From the NCBI GenBank assembly GCA_963703355.1, contig OY969813.1, positions 1,550,001-1,614,000 on the forward strand: a DNA stretch of 64,000 bases, written 5' to 3'. This stretch comes from Puia sp963703355 (GTDB lineage Bacteria > Bacteroidota > Bacteroidia > Chitinophagales > Chitinophagaceae). Below, in pieces: positions 7,191 to 14,633 of the stretch. Position 1 is the first letter of the stretch, and every line of letters starts with the position of its first letter. The notes under the pieces were generated by a model. That model searched no databases. It had not been told where the DNA came from and saw nothing but the letters and a program-made list of their open reading frames with translations. The position numbers and the translations under genes are program-made.

Positions 7191-7679
7191 GTTTGGATCT
7201 ACGAGAAAGAGAGGCTGGTCGAACTCCACAGGCGACGCATCTTCAACAAGTACTTTTACAATTTTCCCCTTTACTTCACTCTCGATCTCATTAAATAATT
7301 TCATCGCTTCGATGATGCAAACCACTTTCCCAGGTTCTGTTTCATCGCCTACATTTACAAACGATGGTTTATCCGGAGCTGAACTGCGGTAAAAAGTTCC
7401 GATCATCGGACTCTTGATAGTTATAAGATTGTCTGCAACCGGTTCAGTAGGCTTCGACTTACCGTTTGCAGCAGGTGCATTGCCTGACGAAGGCGACGAA
7501 ACCGCAGGTCCTGCATAAGAAGAAACTGCCTGAGGCTGAAACGGAGCAGATATAACCTGCTGTATATGCTCCTCTTTTTGCTTTACAGTAATTTTAAATC
7601 CCTTTTCTTCAATCGTTACTTCACCGATATTAGATTTATTGATCAGTTTGATCAACTCCTGAATCTGTTTAAAATCCAT
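7188..7679 (-). CDS. accB: Biotin carboxyl carrier protein of acetyl-CoA carboxylase
   Basis: AccB carries the biotin that AccC carboxylates. The 163-residue protein has the usual layout: an N-terminal helical region, a flexible Ala/Pro/Ser linker at about residues 44-82, and a C-terminal biotinyl domain with the biotinylation motif EAMKLF, Lys127 being the acceptor. It lies 45 bp downstream of efp and upstream of accC on the minus strand, an arrangement common in bacteria. Its stop codon TGA is the start of the family F repeat arm. Confidence 0.96.
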   Translation of the reverse strand: MDFKQIQELIKLINKSNIGEVTIEEKGFKITVKQKEEHIQQVISAPFQPQAVSSYAGPAVSSPSSGNAPAANGKSKPTEPVADNLITIKSPMIGTFYRSSAPDKPSFVNVGDETEPGKVVCIIEAMKLFNEIESEVKGKIVKVLVEDASPVEFDQPLFLVDPN

Positions 7680-7724
7680 CAGTTATGGCGTTTTACTTTT
7701 TAAAAAGGAAGACTAAGATAAGTG

Positions 7725-8291
7725 TTATTCTTTCACCCTTTCCACATATTCGCCTGTTTTTGTGTTGATCCGGATGAATTCTCCTTCGTTCACAAACAGC
7801 GGAACATTCACTGTTGCGCCGGTTTCAACCTTTGCTGGTTTCAATGTGCGCGTTGCAGTGTCTCCTTTCATGCCCGGTTCTGAATAGGTAACTTTTAATA
7901 CAATTTTATCAGGCAATTCAACACCCATCGGCATTTCCGTTTCTGTATTCATAAGCACGGTCACTTCCTGACCATCTTTTAAAAATTGCGGCGCGTCCAC
8001 CAGATTTTCCTGAAGTGCAATCTGTTCAAAAGTTTCTGTGTCCATAAAATTATATCCCGAATCATCTTTATAGATGAACTGATATCCCTTTCTTTCAACA
8101 CGTACCGGAAATATATTATCACCACTATTCCATGTTTTTTCTATACTCCGGTTGTTGTCGACACCTTTCAATTTTGCCCACACTTTTGCTGCCGCCCTGG
8201 CTGTTTTATTTTCGCCAAAATCAACTACTGAATAAAGACTGCCATCTAATTTGATGATGAGTCCGCGGCTTATGTCTGCTGTATTTGCCAT
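7725..8291 (-). CDS. efp: Translation elongation factor P with Arg at the domain I tip
   Basis: EF-P rescues ribosomes stalled at polyproline stretches. The 188-residue length and three beta domains fit the family, and the C-terminus (GEFIRINTKTGEYVERV) matches the S1-like domain III. The loop that normally reads PGKGGAF, with Lys34 modified in E. coli, is here TARAAAKV, with Arg32 where the modified residue should be and Ala on both sides. Pseudomonas-type EF-P carries rhamnosylated Arg32 but in a PGRxxA context, so the modification state here is open. It is the first gene of efp-accB-accC, with a strong promoter match at 8325-8356. Confidence 0.93.
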   Translation of the reverse strand: MANTADISRGLIIKLDGSLYSVVDFGENKTARAAAKVWAKLKGVDNNRSIEKTWNSGDNIFPVRVERKGYQFIYKDDSGYNFMDTETFEQIALQENLVDAPQFLKDGQEVTVLMNTETEMPMGVELPDKIVLKVTYSEPGMKGDTATRTLKPAKVETGATVNVPLFVNEGEFIRINTKTGEYVERVKE

Positions 8292-8324
8292 GAATTATTA
8301 TTAAATGTTCTCCACAAAGGGCGA

Positions 8325-8356
8325 CAAAACTAACGGTTTTTAACCTTATGCGCAAA
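8325..8356 (-). promoter_or_regulatory. Promoter of the efp-accB-accC operon (TTTG-N20-TAGTTTTG)
   Basis: On the minus strand a TTTG box at 8356-8353 is followed after 20 nt by TAGTTTTG at 8332-8325. This matches both halves of the Bacteroidota sigma-ABfr consensus with the expected spacing. The predicted start near 8318 leaves a leader of about 27 nt before the efp ATG. Confidence 0.7.
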
Positions 8357-8403
8357 GTAGCCTCTTTTGAAATGATGAGCATCCCGTTTTTTCCGTTATT
8401 TTT

Positions 8404-8937
8404 ATGAAAATATCCCTTATGAAGGTAGTGCTGACAGCAGTTCTGGCTCTTTTTTCTCTTTTTTCTTTAGAAGCGCAGTCGCCTGCGGCCGCGCTTCCCG
8501 AAGCACCCTATTTAAAGAATCCTGGTTTTCCGCCCATTCATCTTTTAGAAGTCGACAGTGTACATTTTGTAACCAAGGAACTCATCAAAAAGAATCATAA
8601 GATTCTGCTGATGTTTTTCAGTCCGGAATGCGAACATTGTAAACACCAGACCCGCGATATTCTCGCCGATTTTGCCAAATTCAAGGACATAGAAATTGTT
8701 ATGGCCACTTTTCAGCCATTCGACGAAATGAAAACTTTTTACAATTATTATCGTATCGGAGACCACCTCAATATCCTGATGGGTCGCGATGAAAAATATA
8801 TGCTCCCACCATTTTACAGAATGCAAAGTCTTCCTTTTCTTGCATTGTACGATAAAAAGGGCCAGTACATCACACATTTCGAAGGAAACCAGCAGGTAGA
8901 TACGATTATGAAAGCGTTCGATGGAGCAGATAAATAA
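8404..8937 (+). CDS. Secreted thioredoxin-fold protein with CEHC active site
   Basis: The 177-residue protein starts with a signal peptide (residues 1-25, hydrophobic VLTAVLALFSLFSL ending EAQ). A thioredoxin-like domain follows, with the CxxC motif CEHC (Cys76, Cys79) in FFSPECEHCKHQ and a likely cis-Pro in MQSLPFLALYD. It resembles the redoxin/TlpA-like proteins of Bacteroidota and probably acts in periplasmic thiol redox exchange; partners are unknown. It diverges from efp across a 112-bp region. Four nucleotides after the stop TAA a family B array begins. Confidence 0.85.
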   Translation: MKISLMKVVLTAVLALFSLFSLEAQSPAAALPEAPYLKNPGFPPIHLLEVDSVHFVTKELIKKNHKILLMFFSPECEHCKHQTRDILADFAKFKDIEIVMATFQPFDEMKTFYNYYRIGDHLNILMGRDEKYMLPPFYRMQSLPFLALYDKKGQYITHFEGNQQVDTIMKAFDGADK

Positions 8938-8941
8938 AAAG

Positions 8942-9072
8942 AGTTATGAATTATGGGTTATGAGTTATGAGCCGGGTTATATTTTTATTTTTCATAGTCC
9001 ATAACCCATAACCCATAGTCCATAACCCATAATTCATAACCCATAGTTCATAACCCATAACCCATAATTCAA
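8942..9072. repeat. Family B inverted heptamer element with conserved core
   Basis: The left arm is GAGTTATG/GGGTTATG units from 8942, the core GAGCCGGGTTATATTTTT lies at about 8969-8986, and the right arm is CATAACCCATAACC-type units to 9068. The core plus the flanking CATAGTCCATAACCC is the reverse complement of the element at 3926-3980. The array starts 4 nt after the upstream stop codon and ends 3-7 nt before the mdh -7 box. Confidence 0.92.
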
Positions 9073-9074
9073 CC

Positions 9075-9082
9075 TAACTTTG
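9075..9082 (+). promoter_or_regulatory. Putative -7 element TAACTTTG for mdh
   Basis: The octamer matches TAnnTTTG and lies 43 nt before the mdh ATG. The -33 position falls inside the family B array, which contains no TTTG, so any upstream promoter contact would have to be with repeat DNA. Confidence 0.5.
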
Positions 9083-9125
9083 CCTCTCTGTAAAAAGTAT
9101 CATCCATCATTTTAAATAATTTCAG

Positions 9126-10061
9126 ATGAAAGTAACCGTAGTTGGAGCAGGAGCAGTTGGTGCCACCTGCGCAGATAATATTGCCCGTAAAGAACTCGCC
9201 GAAGAACTTGTATTGCTCGATATCAGAGAAGGTTTTGCAGAAGGGAAGGCCCAGGATATTATGCAGTCTGCAACCTTACTGGGATTCGATACCCGCGTAA
9301 GCGGAAGCACCAATGACTATGCTAAAACCGCGGGCAGTAAGGTGGTGGTTATCACATCCGGACTACCACGCAAGCCGGGTATGACTCGTGAAGAATTGAT
9401 TGGCACCAATGCTGGTATTGTAAAATCAGTGGCAGATAATATTTTAAAATATTCTCCCGATGCGATCCTGATCATCATCAGCAATCCGATGGATACGATG
9501 ACCTATCTCACATTGAAAGAAACTGGTCTTCCAAGAGAAAGGATCATCGGAATGGGAGGTACATTAGACAGTGCCCGATTCAAATACCAGTTAAGTCAGC
9601 ACCTCGGATGCAGTCCGGCTGACCTCAACGCGATTGTAATCGGTGGTCATGGAGATACAACGATGATTCCGCTGATTCGATTTGCAACCTGGAACAGCGT
9701 GCCAGTTACCAAATTACTTTCCGAAGAAAAACAGAAACAAATCATTGCCGATACCATGGTAGGTGGTGCAACACTCACAAAACTTATTGGCACTTCGGCA
9801 TGGTATGCACCAGGTGCTGCCGGCGCGGCGCTGGTGGAATCGATCGTAAGAGACGAGAAAAAATTATTTACCTGCTGCGTTTCTTTACAGGGCGAATATG
9901 ATCATAAAGATATTTGCCTTGGAGTTCCTGTTACTATTGGAAAAAACGGATGGGAAAAAATTATTCCACTCGAACTCAATGCAGAAGAAAAAGCCTTGTT
10001 CGCAAAAAGCGCCGAAGCGGTGAAAAGCATGAACGACGTTCTTGCTACAATTAAAGCTTAA
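9126..10061 (+). CDS. mdh: Malate dehydrogenase
   Basis: This is the TCA-cycle enzyme interconverting malate and oxaloacetate with NAD. The 311-residue protein has the Rossmann motif GAGAVG at residues 7-12, Asp32 for NAD ribose binding, substrate arginines Arg82 and Arg88 in GLPRKPGMTR and Arg151, Asn120 in SNPMD, and catalytic His175 in GGHGD. Arg82 in the mobile loop favours malate over lactate as substrate. The length is that of the LDH-like tetrameric MDH group. The gene ends AAAGCT TAA GGCC, so its last codon and stop enter the family A pattern. Confidence 0.96.
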   Translation: MKVTVVGAGAVGATCADNIARKELAEELVLLDIREGFAEGKAQDIMQSATLLGFDTRVSGSTNDYAKTAGSKVVVITSGLPRKPGMTREELIGTNAGIVKSVADNILKYSPDAILIIISNPMDTMTYLTLKETGLPRERIIGMGGTLDSARFKYQLSQHLGCSPADLNAIVIGGHGDTTMIPLIRFATWNSVPVTKLLSEEKQKQIIADTMVGGATLTKLIGTSAWYAPGAAGAALVESIVRDEKKLFTCCVSLQGEYDHKDICLGVPVTIGKNGWEKIIPLELNAEEKALFAKSAEAVKSMNDVLATIKA

Positions 10062-10186
10062 GGCCTACAGCTTAACGCAGAACGCAAAACACTCAACGCG
10101 GAATGCTGATAAGCGCCGCTACTTCGTTGCTCGTTCCGCGTTAAGCGTTTCGCCTTAGGCTTTCAGCTTTGGGCCTTAGGCTTAGC
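10056..10186. repeat. Family A inverted heptamer arms after mdh
   Basis: The left arm (AGCTTAACGC, AGAACGC, AAAACAC, TCAACGC, GGAATGC) starts at the mdh stop codon. The right arm at 10132-10183 (GTTCCGCGTTAAGCG, TTTCGCCTTAGGC) is its complement. The spacer contains GCGCCGCTACTTCGTTGC. No T-tailed terminator is seen, so the arms are the only candidate 3'-end structure for mdh. Confidence 0.85.
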
Positions 10187-10310
10187 AACGCTATTGACAA
10201 TATCAACGCCCCATATTATCTTTAGCCTTTCTTTCTTTTTCCCTTAATTTTATCCTCGTATCCGGCGAAAAGTCGCGTTGAATCCAACGTTATAACAACT
10301 TGTTATTCGT

Positions 10311-10880
10311 ATGCGAGGAATAGTGATTTTGACAGTTTTCCTGTTTTCCGGTTCCGTCATCAGGGCCCAGAACGATCTCGCATTTAGAGGGCATGATCCT
10401 AAAAAGGATCCCAATTTGAATCCTTTTATAAACAGAGAGATAAATCCCGACAGCAACCAGTCTATCAATCCTTCTTCCAACTGGAATATGAATCCTTTAA
10501 AGGAAAATTCCGTTAACCCAACCCAGAATTCAGCCATAAATCCAATGATCAACATGCAGCTGAATCCCCAAACCAACGACGTCCTCAACCCGGTGATCAT
10601 GAAGGGTCTTCGACCTTCCACAGAAACCTGGAAAGGCATGTTTCTTTTTAATGATTCCAATCAGCTCTTTGGATATATTTCTGTAGCCACGCAAAATGTG
10701 ATGCTGTCATTTGATAACAGCGGCACCTGGAATGGATATTATGTTAAAGCTGGCGGCTCCATGTATAATTATTTTACCCTGTTCGGCGTATGGACAGGCA
10801 TGTTCCTTTGTTACGACAACCAGTCAGGATTTAACCTTTTTGACAAAAATGGCAAATGGACTCATATTCACGTTAAATGA
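10311..10880 (+). CDS. Secreted Asn-Pro octapeptide-repeat protein, paralogue 1
   Basis: I do not recognise this family. The 189-residue protein has a signal peptide (residues 1-20, ending RAQ). Seven tandem octapeptides at residues 37-92 follow the pattern NPxxNxx(I/L/V/M), for example NPDSNQSI and NPTQNSAI. A C-terminal domain at residues 107-189 contains WKGMFLF, GYISVATQ, GxWxGYYVK and GKWTHIHVK. The octad register and the C-terminal domain are the same in the next gene, so the two arose by tandem duplication. The Asn ladder and regular hydrophobic position suggest a short solenoid or an extended repeat, but fold and function are unknown. Confidence 0.85.
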   Translation: MRGIVILTVFLFSGSVIRAQNDLAFRGHDPKKDPNLNPFINREINPDSNQSINPSSNWNMNPLKENSVNPTQNSAINPMINMQLNPQTNDVLNPVIMKGLRPSTETWKGMFLFNDSNQLFGYISVATQNVMLSFDNSGTWNGYYVKAGGSMYNYFTLFGVWTGMFLCYDNQSGFNLFDKNGKWTHIHVK

Positions 10881-10953
10881 AAACCCCGTTATTTATTGTA
10901 TTTTAAACAGCCGATTGATCCGGCACCCACGTTGAACCATTGAAAAAAAAATC

Positions 10954-11523
10954 ATGAAAAGAAATGTAGTCCTGTCTGTCCTTATGCTGATTTTGTTAAA
11001 GGCACCTGCTCTTTCACAGGCCCTGAATAATAATCACGATCCAAAAGTAGATGTTAACCTCAGTCCTACTTTTAACAGCACGATCAACCCGGAAAAGAAT
11101 TCAAACATTAACCCAAAATATAACTGGAATATCAATCCGGTTCATAACAACGACATCAATCCCGAATTCAACAGCACCATCAATCCCCTGAATCATTATG
11201 AGCTGAATCCGGATGTGAACAAGACGCTCAACCCGATGTATCACAATGAATATCATCCGAAAAATCCTTCCTGGAAGGGCCTGTATATTTTCAACAATAC
11301 CGACGACCTGATCGGATATGTTTCTGTGGCAACACAACAACTCATGCTCACGTTCGACTCAACCGGAGAATGGACCGGTTTTTACGTTAAAGCCGCACCT
11401 GGAATTTATAACCACTTCGACGTTAAAGGAGTCTGGGACGGAAAGTATTTATGCTTCGATTCTATTGTGGGATACAACATTTTTAATAAAGAAGGCACCT
11501 GGACCGGCCAGCATATCAAATAA
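10954..11523 (+). CDS. Secreted Asn-Pro octapeptide-repeat protein, paralogue 2
   Basis: This is the second copy of the tandem pair, again 189 residues, with a signal peptide ending ALS-Q near residue 21. Eight octads run from residue 37 to 100, for example NPEKNSNI, NPKYNWNI and NPEFNSTI, in exactly the same positions as in paralogue 1. The C-terminal domain is shared (WKGLYIF, GYVSVATQ, GEWTGFYVK, GTWTGQHIK). The gene lies 73 bp after its paralogue and overlaps the convergent glycosyltransferase gene by 8 bp at the stop codons. No function can be assigned; export to the envelope or outside is likely. Confidence 0.85.
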   Translation: MKRNVVLSVLMLILLKAPALSQALNNNHDPKVDVNLSPTFNSTINPEKNSNINPKYNWNINPVHNNDINPEFNSTINPLNHYELNPDVNKTLNPMYHNEYHPKNPSWKGLYIFNNTDDLIGYVSVATQQLMLTFDSTGEWTGFYVKAAPGIYNHFDVKGVWDGKYLCFDSIVGYNIFNKEGTWTGQHIK

Positions 11524-12538
11524 CAGAGATGCGCTTCCTGATCAAAGCGACCACATTATCCGGATCAATTTTCTCCATGCATTTAAAATGCCCACGGGGA
11601 CAAATATCGTATCCGATTTTTGAACAGGGGCGGCAACGCAGATCATTGATCTCCACAATATCATAGGGAAGGTTTTTACCATTTGCAGCCGTTTGCCCCA
11701 GATATTTGCTGCCATAGTAAGGATACATCCCAAATGCCGGAACCGTATTTCCCCATAATGAGATCACCGGCCTTTTATAGGCAGCCGCAATATGCATAAG
11801 TCCGGTATCATTGGTCACAACAAGTTTTGCACGCCGAACCAGGTCTGCCGACTCATTCAATCCAAATTTTCCGCACGCGTTGTATATTTTTATTTTGTCG
11901 AAAGCTGCGATGCGGTCTCCCTCGTCTGCGTCTTCAAGTCCACCCAGCAAAACAATGGGATGGTCGAGTAACTCACAGATTTTTTTTACATGATGAAAAG
12001 GATATTTTTTGGTGTTCAGCGCAGCACCAATTACCACGCCGATATAACCAGCCGAGTGAGAGGTAGGCAGGTCATTCTCATTGAGCATATCTTCTTTGGA
12101 AATAAAATAATCAAGTCCCTCACCGTCATTGCTCACGCCAAATGCCTTTACCGTTTCCAGATAACGGTCTACAATATGAATATCCGGCAGCAGGTTCCAT
12201 TTAAAATTTGTGTAAATCCATTTTTTTACATTCAGCTTGTCGTAAGCATATGATTTTACTTTCAGCGCATCTTTCACTTTCATGGAACGCAGATTGTGAT
12301 GCAGATCGATTATAAAATCAAAGTTTTCTTTTTTAAGGTCCGCAATAACAGACAACAGACTTTGTTCCAGTAAATGAATTTTATCAACGTAGGGATTTGA
12401 AGAAAGTATTTGCTGGTAGGTCGACTTGGTCAGAAAATGAATTTCCGCATCCGGCACCTGTTTTTTGATACATCTGATAACCGGTGTAGTCAGCACGATA
12501 TCGCCAATAGAAGAAAAGCGGACGATCAGAAATTTCAT
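11516..12538 (-). CDS. Glycosyltransferase family 9 (heptosyltransferase-like)
   Basis: The 340-residue protein begins MKFLIVRFSSIGDIVLTTP, the classic N-terminus of GT9 enzymes that add heptose or related sugars to lipopolysaccharide. The C-terminal half has the nucleotide-sugar motif VVTNDTGLMHIAAAYKRPVISLWG. A short cysteine-bearing tail (CRPCSKIGYDICPRGHFKC) near the end is often found in Bacteroidota members. No signal peptide; the enzyme would act on the inner face of the cytoplasmic membrane. The donor sugar cannot be inferred. It converges on and overlaps the octapeptide gene by 8 bp. Confidence 0.9.
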   Translation of the reverse strand: MKFLIVRFSSIGDIVLTTPVIRCIKKQVPDAEIHFLTKSTYQQILSSNPYVDKIHLLEQSLLSVIADLKKENFDFIIDLHHNLRSMKVKDALKVKSYAYDKLNVKKWIYTNFKWNLLPDIHIVDRYLETVKAFGVSNDGEGLDYFISKEDMLNENDLPTSHSAGYIGVVIGAALNTKKYPFHHVKKICELLDHPIVLLGGLEDADEGDRIAAFDKIKIYNACGKFGLNESADLVRRAKLVVTNDTGLMHIAAAYKRPVISLWGNTVPAFGMYPYYGSKYLGQTAANGKNLPYDIVEINDLRCRPCSKIGYDICPRGHFKCMEKIDPDNVVALIRKRISVI

Positions 12539-12607
12539 CGATTGTTGGTTTGCGATAAAAATTAGGCGCGAAGATAGGGATTCAGTTTGCGAAGACCTGT
12601 TTCGGGA

Positions 12608-13852
12608 CTAATGTTCCAGATAATTCAGATCCTTATGATAAGTTTCTTCCGTGAAATAAAGCGATAAGAAACTGATCAGCATCACTATAAGACCTGTGGT
12701 AATACCACTGTTGATCAGGGTCCAACCCCAGCTTTTCTGGAAAAGATTCAGAAATAAGAGATTCATTAACGGTAATGCACCGCGAACCATATTGGGTGCC
12801 GTCGTGGCCGCCGTTGCCCGCAAATTGGTGCCAAATTGTTCCGCAGCAAGTGTTACGAAAATAGCCCAGAATCCGGTGGAGAAACCCAGCATCGCGCAGA
12901 ACAGGTACATCGTAGTATCACCGCTGTTCAGGTGGCTGAAAAACAACCATCCCGATATCATACACAAAATATAAAACACAAGTAGTCCTGCCTTACGGCT
13001 TTGAAACCACTGACAAAGAAAACCGGAGAGAAAATCCGAAAGAGAGATAGACGCGTAAGCAAACATGATCGATCTGCCGGAGTCAAGCGTAGTACTGCCG
13101 TACATGATTTTTGCAAAACGGTCACTCTGATTAACAAGAATTCCAATTACAAACCAGGTTGGCAAACCGATGCATATCGTTAACAGATATTTTTTAAATC
13201 TCCGTCCATTGGTAAAAAACATCAGAAAATTGCCTTTCTGAATTGGCTGGTGTTTTAGCCCGAGAAACATGCCTGATTCCGCTACACTGATCCGAAGTAT
13301 CAGTAATATGATACCCAGGCCGCCTCCGATCCGATAACACAGGCGCCAGTCTTTGGTAATTCGATACGTGAAATAAGACGCAACGGCACCCATGATCCCA
13401 ATGCCCGCTACCACTGAAGTACCGATACCTCTTTTTGATTTTGGAAGCAATTCACTCACCAGCGTAATGCCCGCTCCCAATTCTCCGGCAAGCCCGAGAC
13501 CAGCAACGAATCGCCAAATTGCATACTGATCTACGGTGTGTACATACGATGTGAAAATATTGGCTATGGAATATAAAATAATAGATCCGAATAAAACGGA
13601 GAGCCGGCCTTTTTTATCTCCCAGCATGCCCCAGAAAATTCCGCCCAGCAGCATACCGATCATCTGCCAGTTGATTACCCTGCTGCTGTCTGCCAGCATG
13701 GTGGCTTCCGTGGCGCCTACCTGGAGCATGGATTCCTTCTTGACAACCGTAAATAACAGGAGGTCGTAAATGTCAACAAAATATCCAAGAGCGGCCACAA
13801 TAACCGCAATACTAAAAATTCCGGCGGGACGCTTCGCGACGGCGAGGTTCAT
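12608..13852 (-). CDS. Major facilitator superfamily transporter
   Basis: The 414-residue protein has about twelve hydrophobic segments and an MFS loop 2-3 motif (GMLGDKKGRLSVLFG). The LGLAGELGAGITLVSELLPKSKRG region is the usual second signature between helices 4 and 5 of the sugar/metabolite:H+ symporter group. Substrate cannot be told. It lies 6 bp downstream of the DedA gene on the minus strand, so the two are probably co-transcribed. The 69-bp gap to the glycosyltransferase holds nothing notable. Confidence 0.9.
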   Translation of the reverse strand: MNLAVAKRPAGIFSIAVIVAALGYFVDIYDLLLFTVVKKESMLQVGATEATMLADSSRVINWQMIGMLLGGIFWGMLGDKKGRLSVLFGSIILYSIANIFTSYVHTVDQYAIWRFVAGLGLAGELGAGITLVSELLPKSKRGIGTSVVAGIGIMGAVASYFTYRITKDWRLCYRIGGGLGIILLILRISVAESGMFLGLKHQPIQKGNFLMFFTNGRRFKKYLLTICIGLPTWFVIGILVNQSDRFAKIMYGSTTLDSGRSIMFAYASISLSDFLSGFLCQWFQSRKAGLLVFYILCMISGWLFFSHLNSGDTTMYLFCAMLGFSTGFWAIFVTLAAEQFGTNLRATAATTAPNMVRGALPLMNLLFLNLFQKSWGWTLINSGITTGLIVMLISFLSLYFTEETYHKDLNYLEH

Positions 13853-13858
13853 GTGGAT

Positions 13859-14545
13859 TTACTCTGTGTTTGAACTTGCTTTTTTGCCAAAAAACATTTT
13901 ATATAAAACCGGTAATGTGGTGATCAATACAATGCCGATTACAATCACTTCCAGATGTTTTTTCAGGTCAAAATCGAATTTTTTAATAAAGAATTTATCG
14001 AGATAATGCCCCGCAAACAACATCAGAAAAACCCAGGAAACACAGCCAATCACATTATAAAACATAAATTTCTTCTTTTCCATCTGCACAATACCTGCGA
14101 CGATGGGCGCAAATGTGCGAATGATCGGCAGGAATCGCGCGAATACGATGGCCTGGCCGCCATGTTTATCATAAAATGACTTGGCATCTAACAGATGCTT
14201 CTTTTTGAAGAAGAAATTGTCTTTACGCTGGAAAAGATAATGTCCGCTTTTTTTCCCAAACCAGAATCCTACCATATTTCCAATGATACCGCAAACCGAA
14301 ACGAGGATCCAGAGAATTACGAGATTGAACAGGTCGCTGCCCGTACCTCCCGGTATCAGCTTGTCAATCAATTTCTGACTGTAGATTCCGGCTACAAAAA
14401 GCAGACTGTCTCCAGGAAGAAAAAAACCCACCATCAATCCCGTTTCTGCAAATACTATAAAAAGCATCACCCAGAGACCGCCATTATTAATATAAAACTC
14501 CGGATTTACCAGATCCCTGAACGTGATTGCCAGAAGTGTTACCAT
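13859..14545 (-). CDS. DedA-family membrane protein
   Basis: The 228-residue protein has the DedA signature FFLPGDSLLFVAG near the N-terminus and FARFLPIIRTFAPIVAGIVQM in the middle, with several membrane segments. DedA proteins act in membrane homeostasis and lipid carrier (undecaprenyl phosphate) recycling. The key acidic residue (Glu in FAETG) and Arg pair (ARFLPIIR) are present. It precedes the MFS gene by 6 bp. Confidence 0.92.
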   Translation of the reverse strand: MVTLLAITFRDLVNPEFYINNGGLWVMLFIVFAETGLMVGFFLPGDSLLFVAGIYSQKLIDKLIPGGTGSDLFNLVILWILVSVCGIIGNMVGFWFGKKSGHYLFQRKDNFFFKKKHLLDAKSFYDKHGGQAIVFARFLPIIRTFAPIVAGIVQMEKKKFMFYNVIGCVSWVFLMLFAGHYLDKFFIKKFDFDLKKHLEVIVIGIVLITTLPVLYKMFFGKKASSNTE

Positions 14546-14633
14546 AGTAAAAGGTTAAACCGAGGCCGATATCCAGGATATGACCGGTCGCCAAATTAAG
14601 ATATAATAGTAAATAATAAAATGAATTAAGGAT

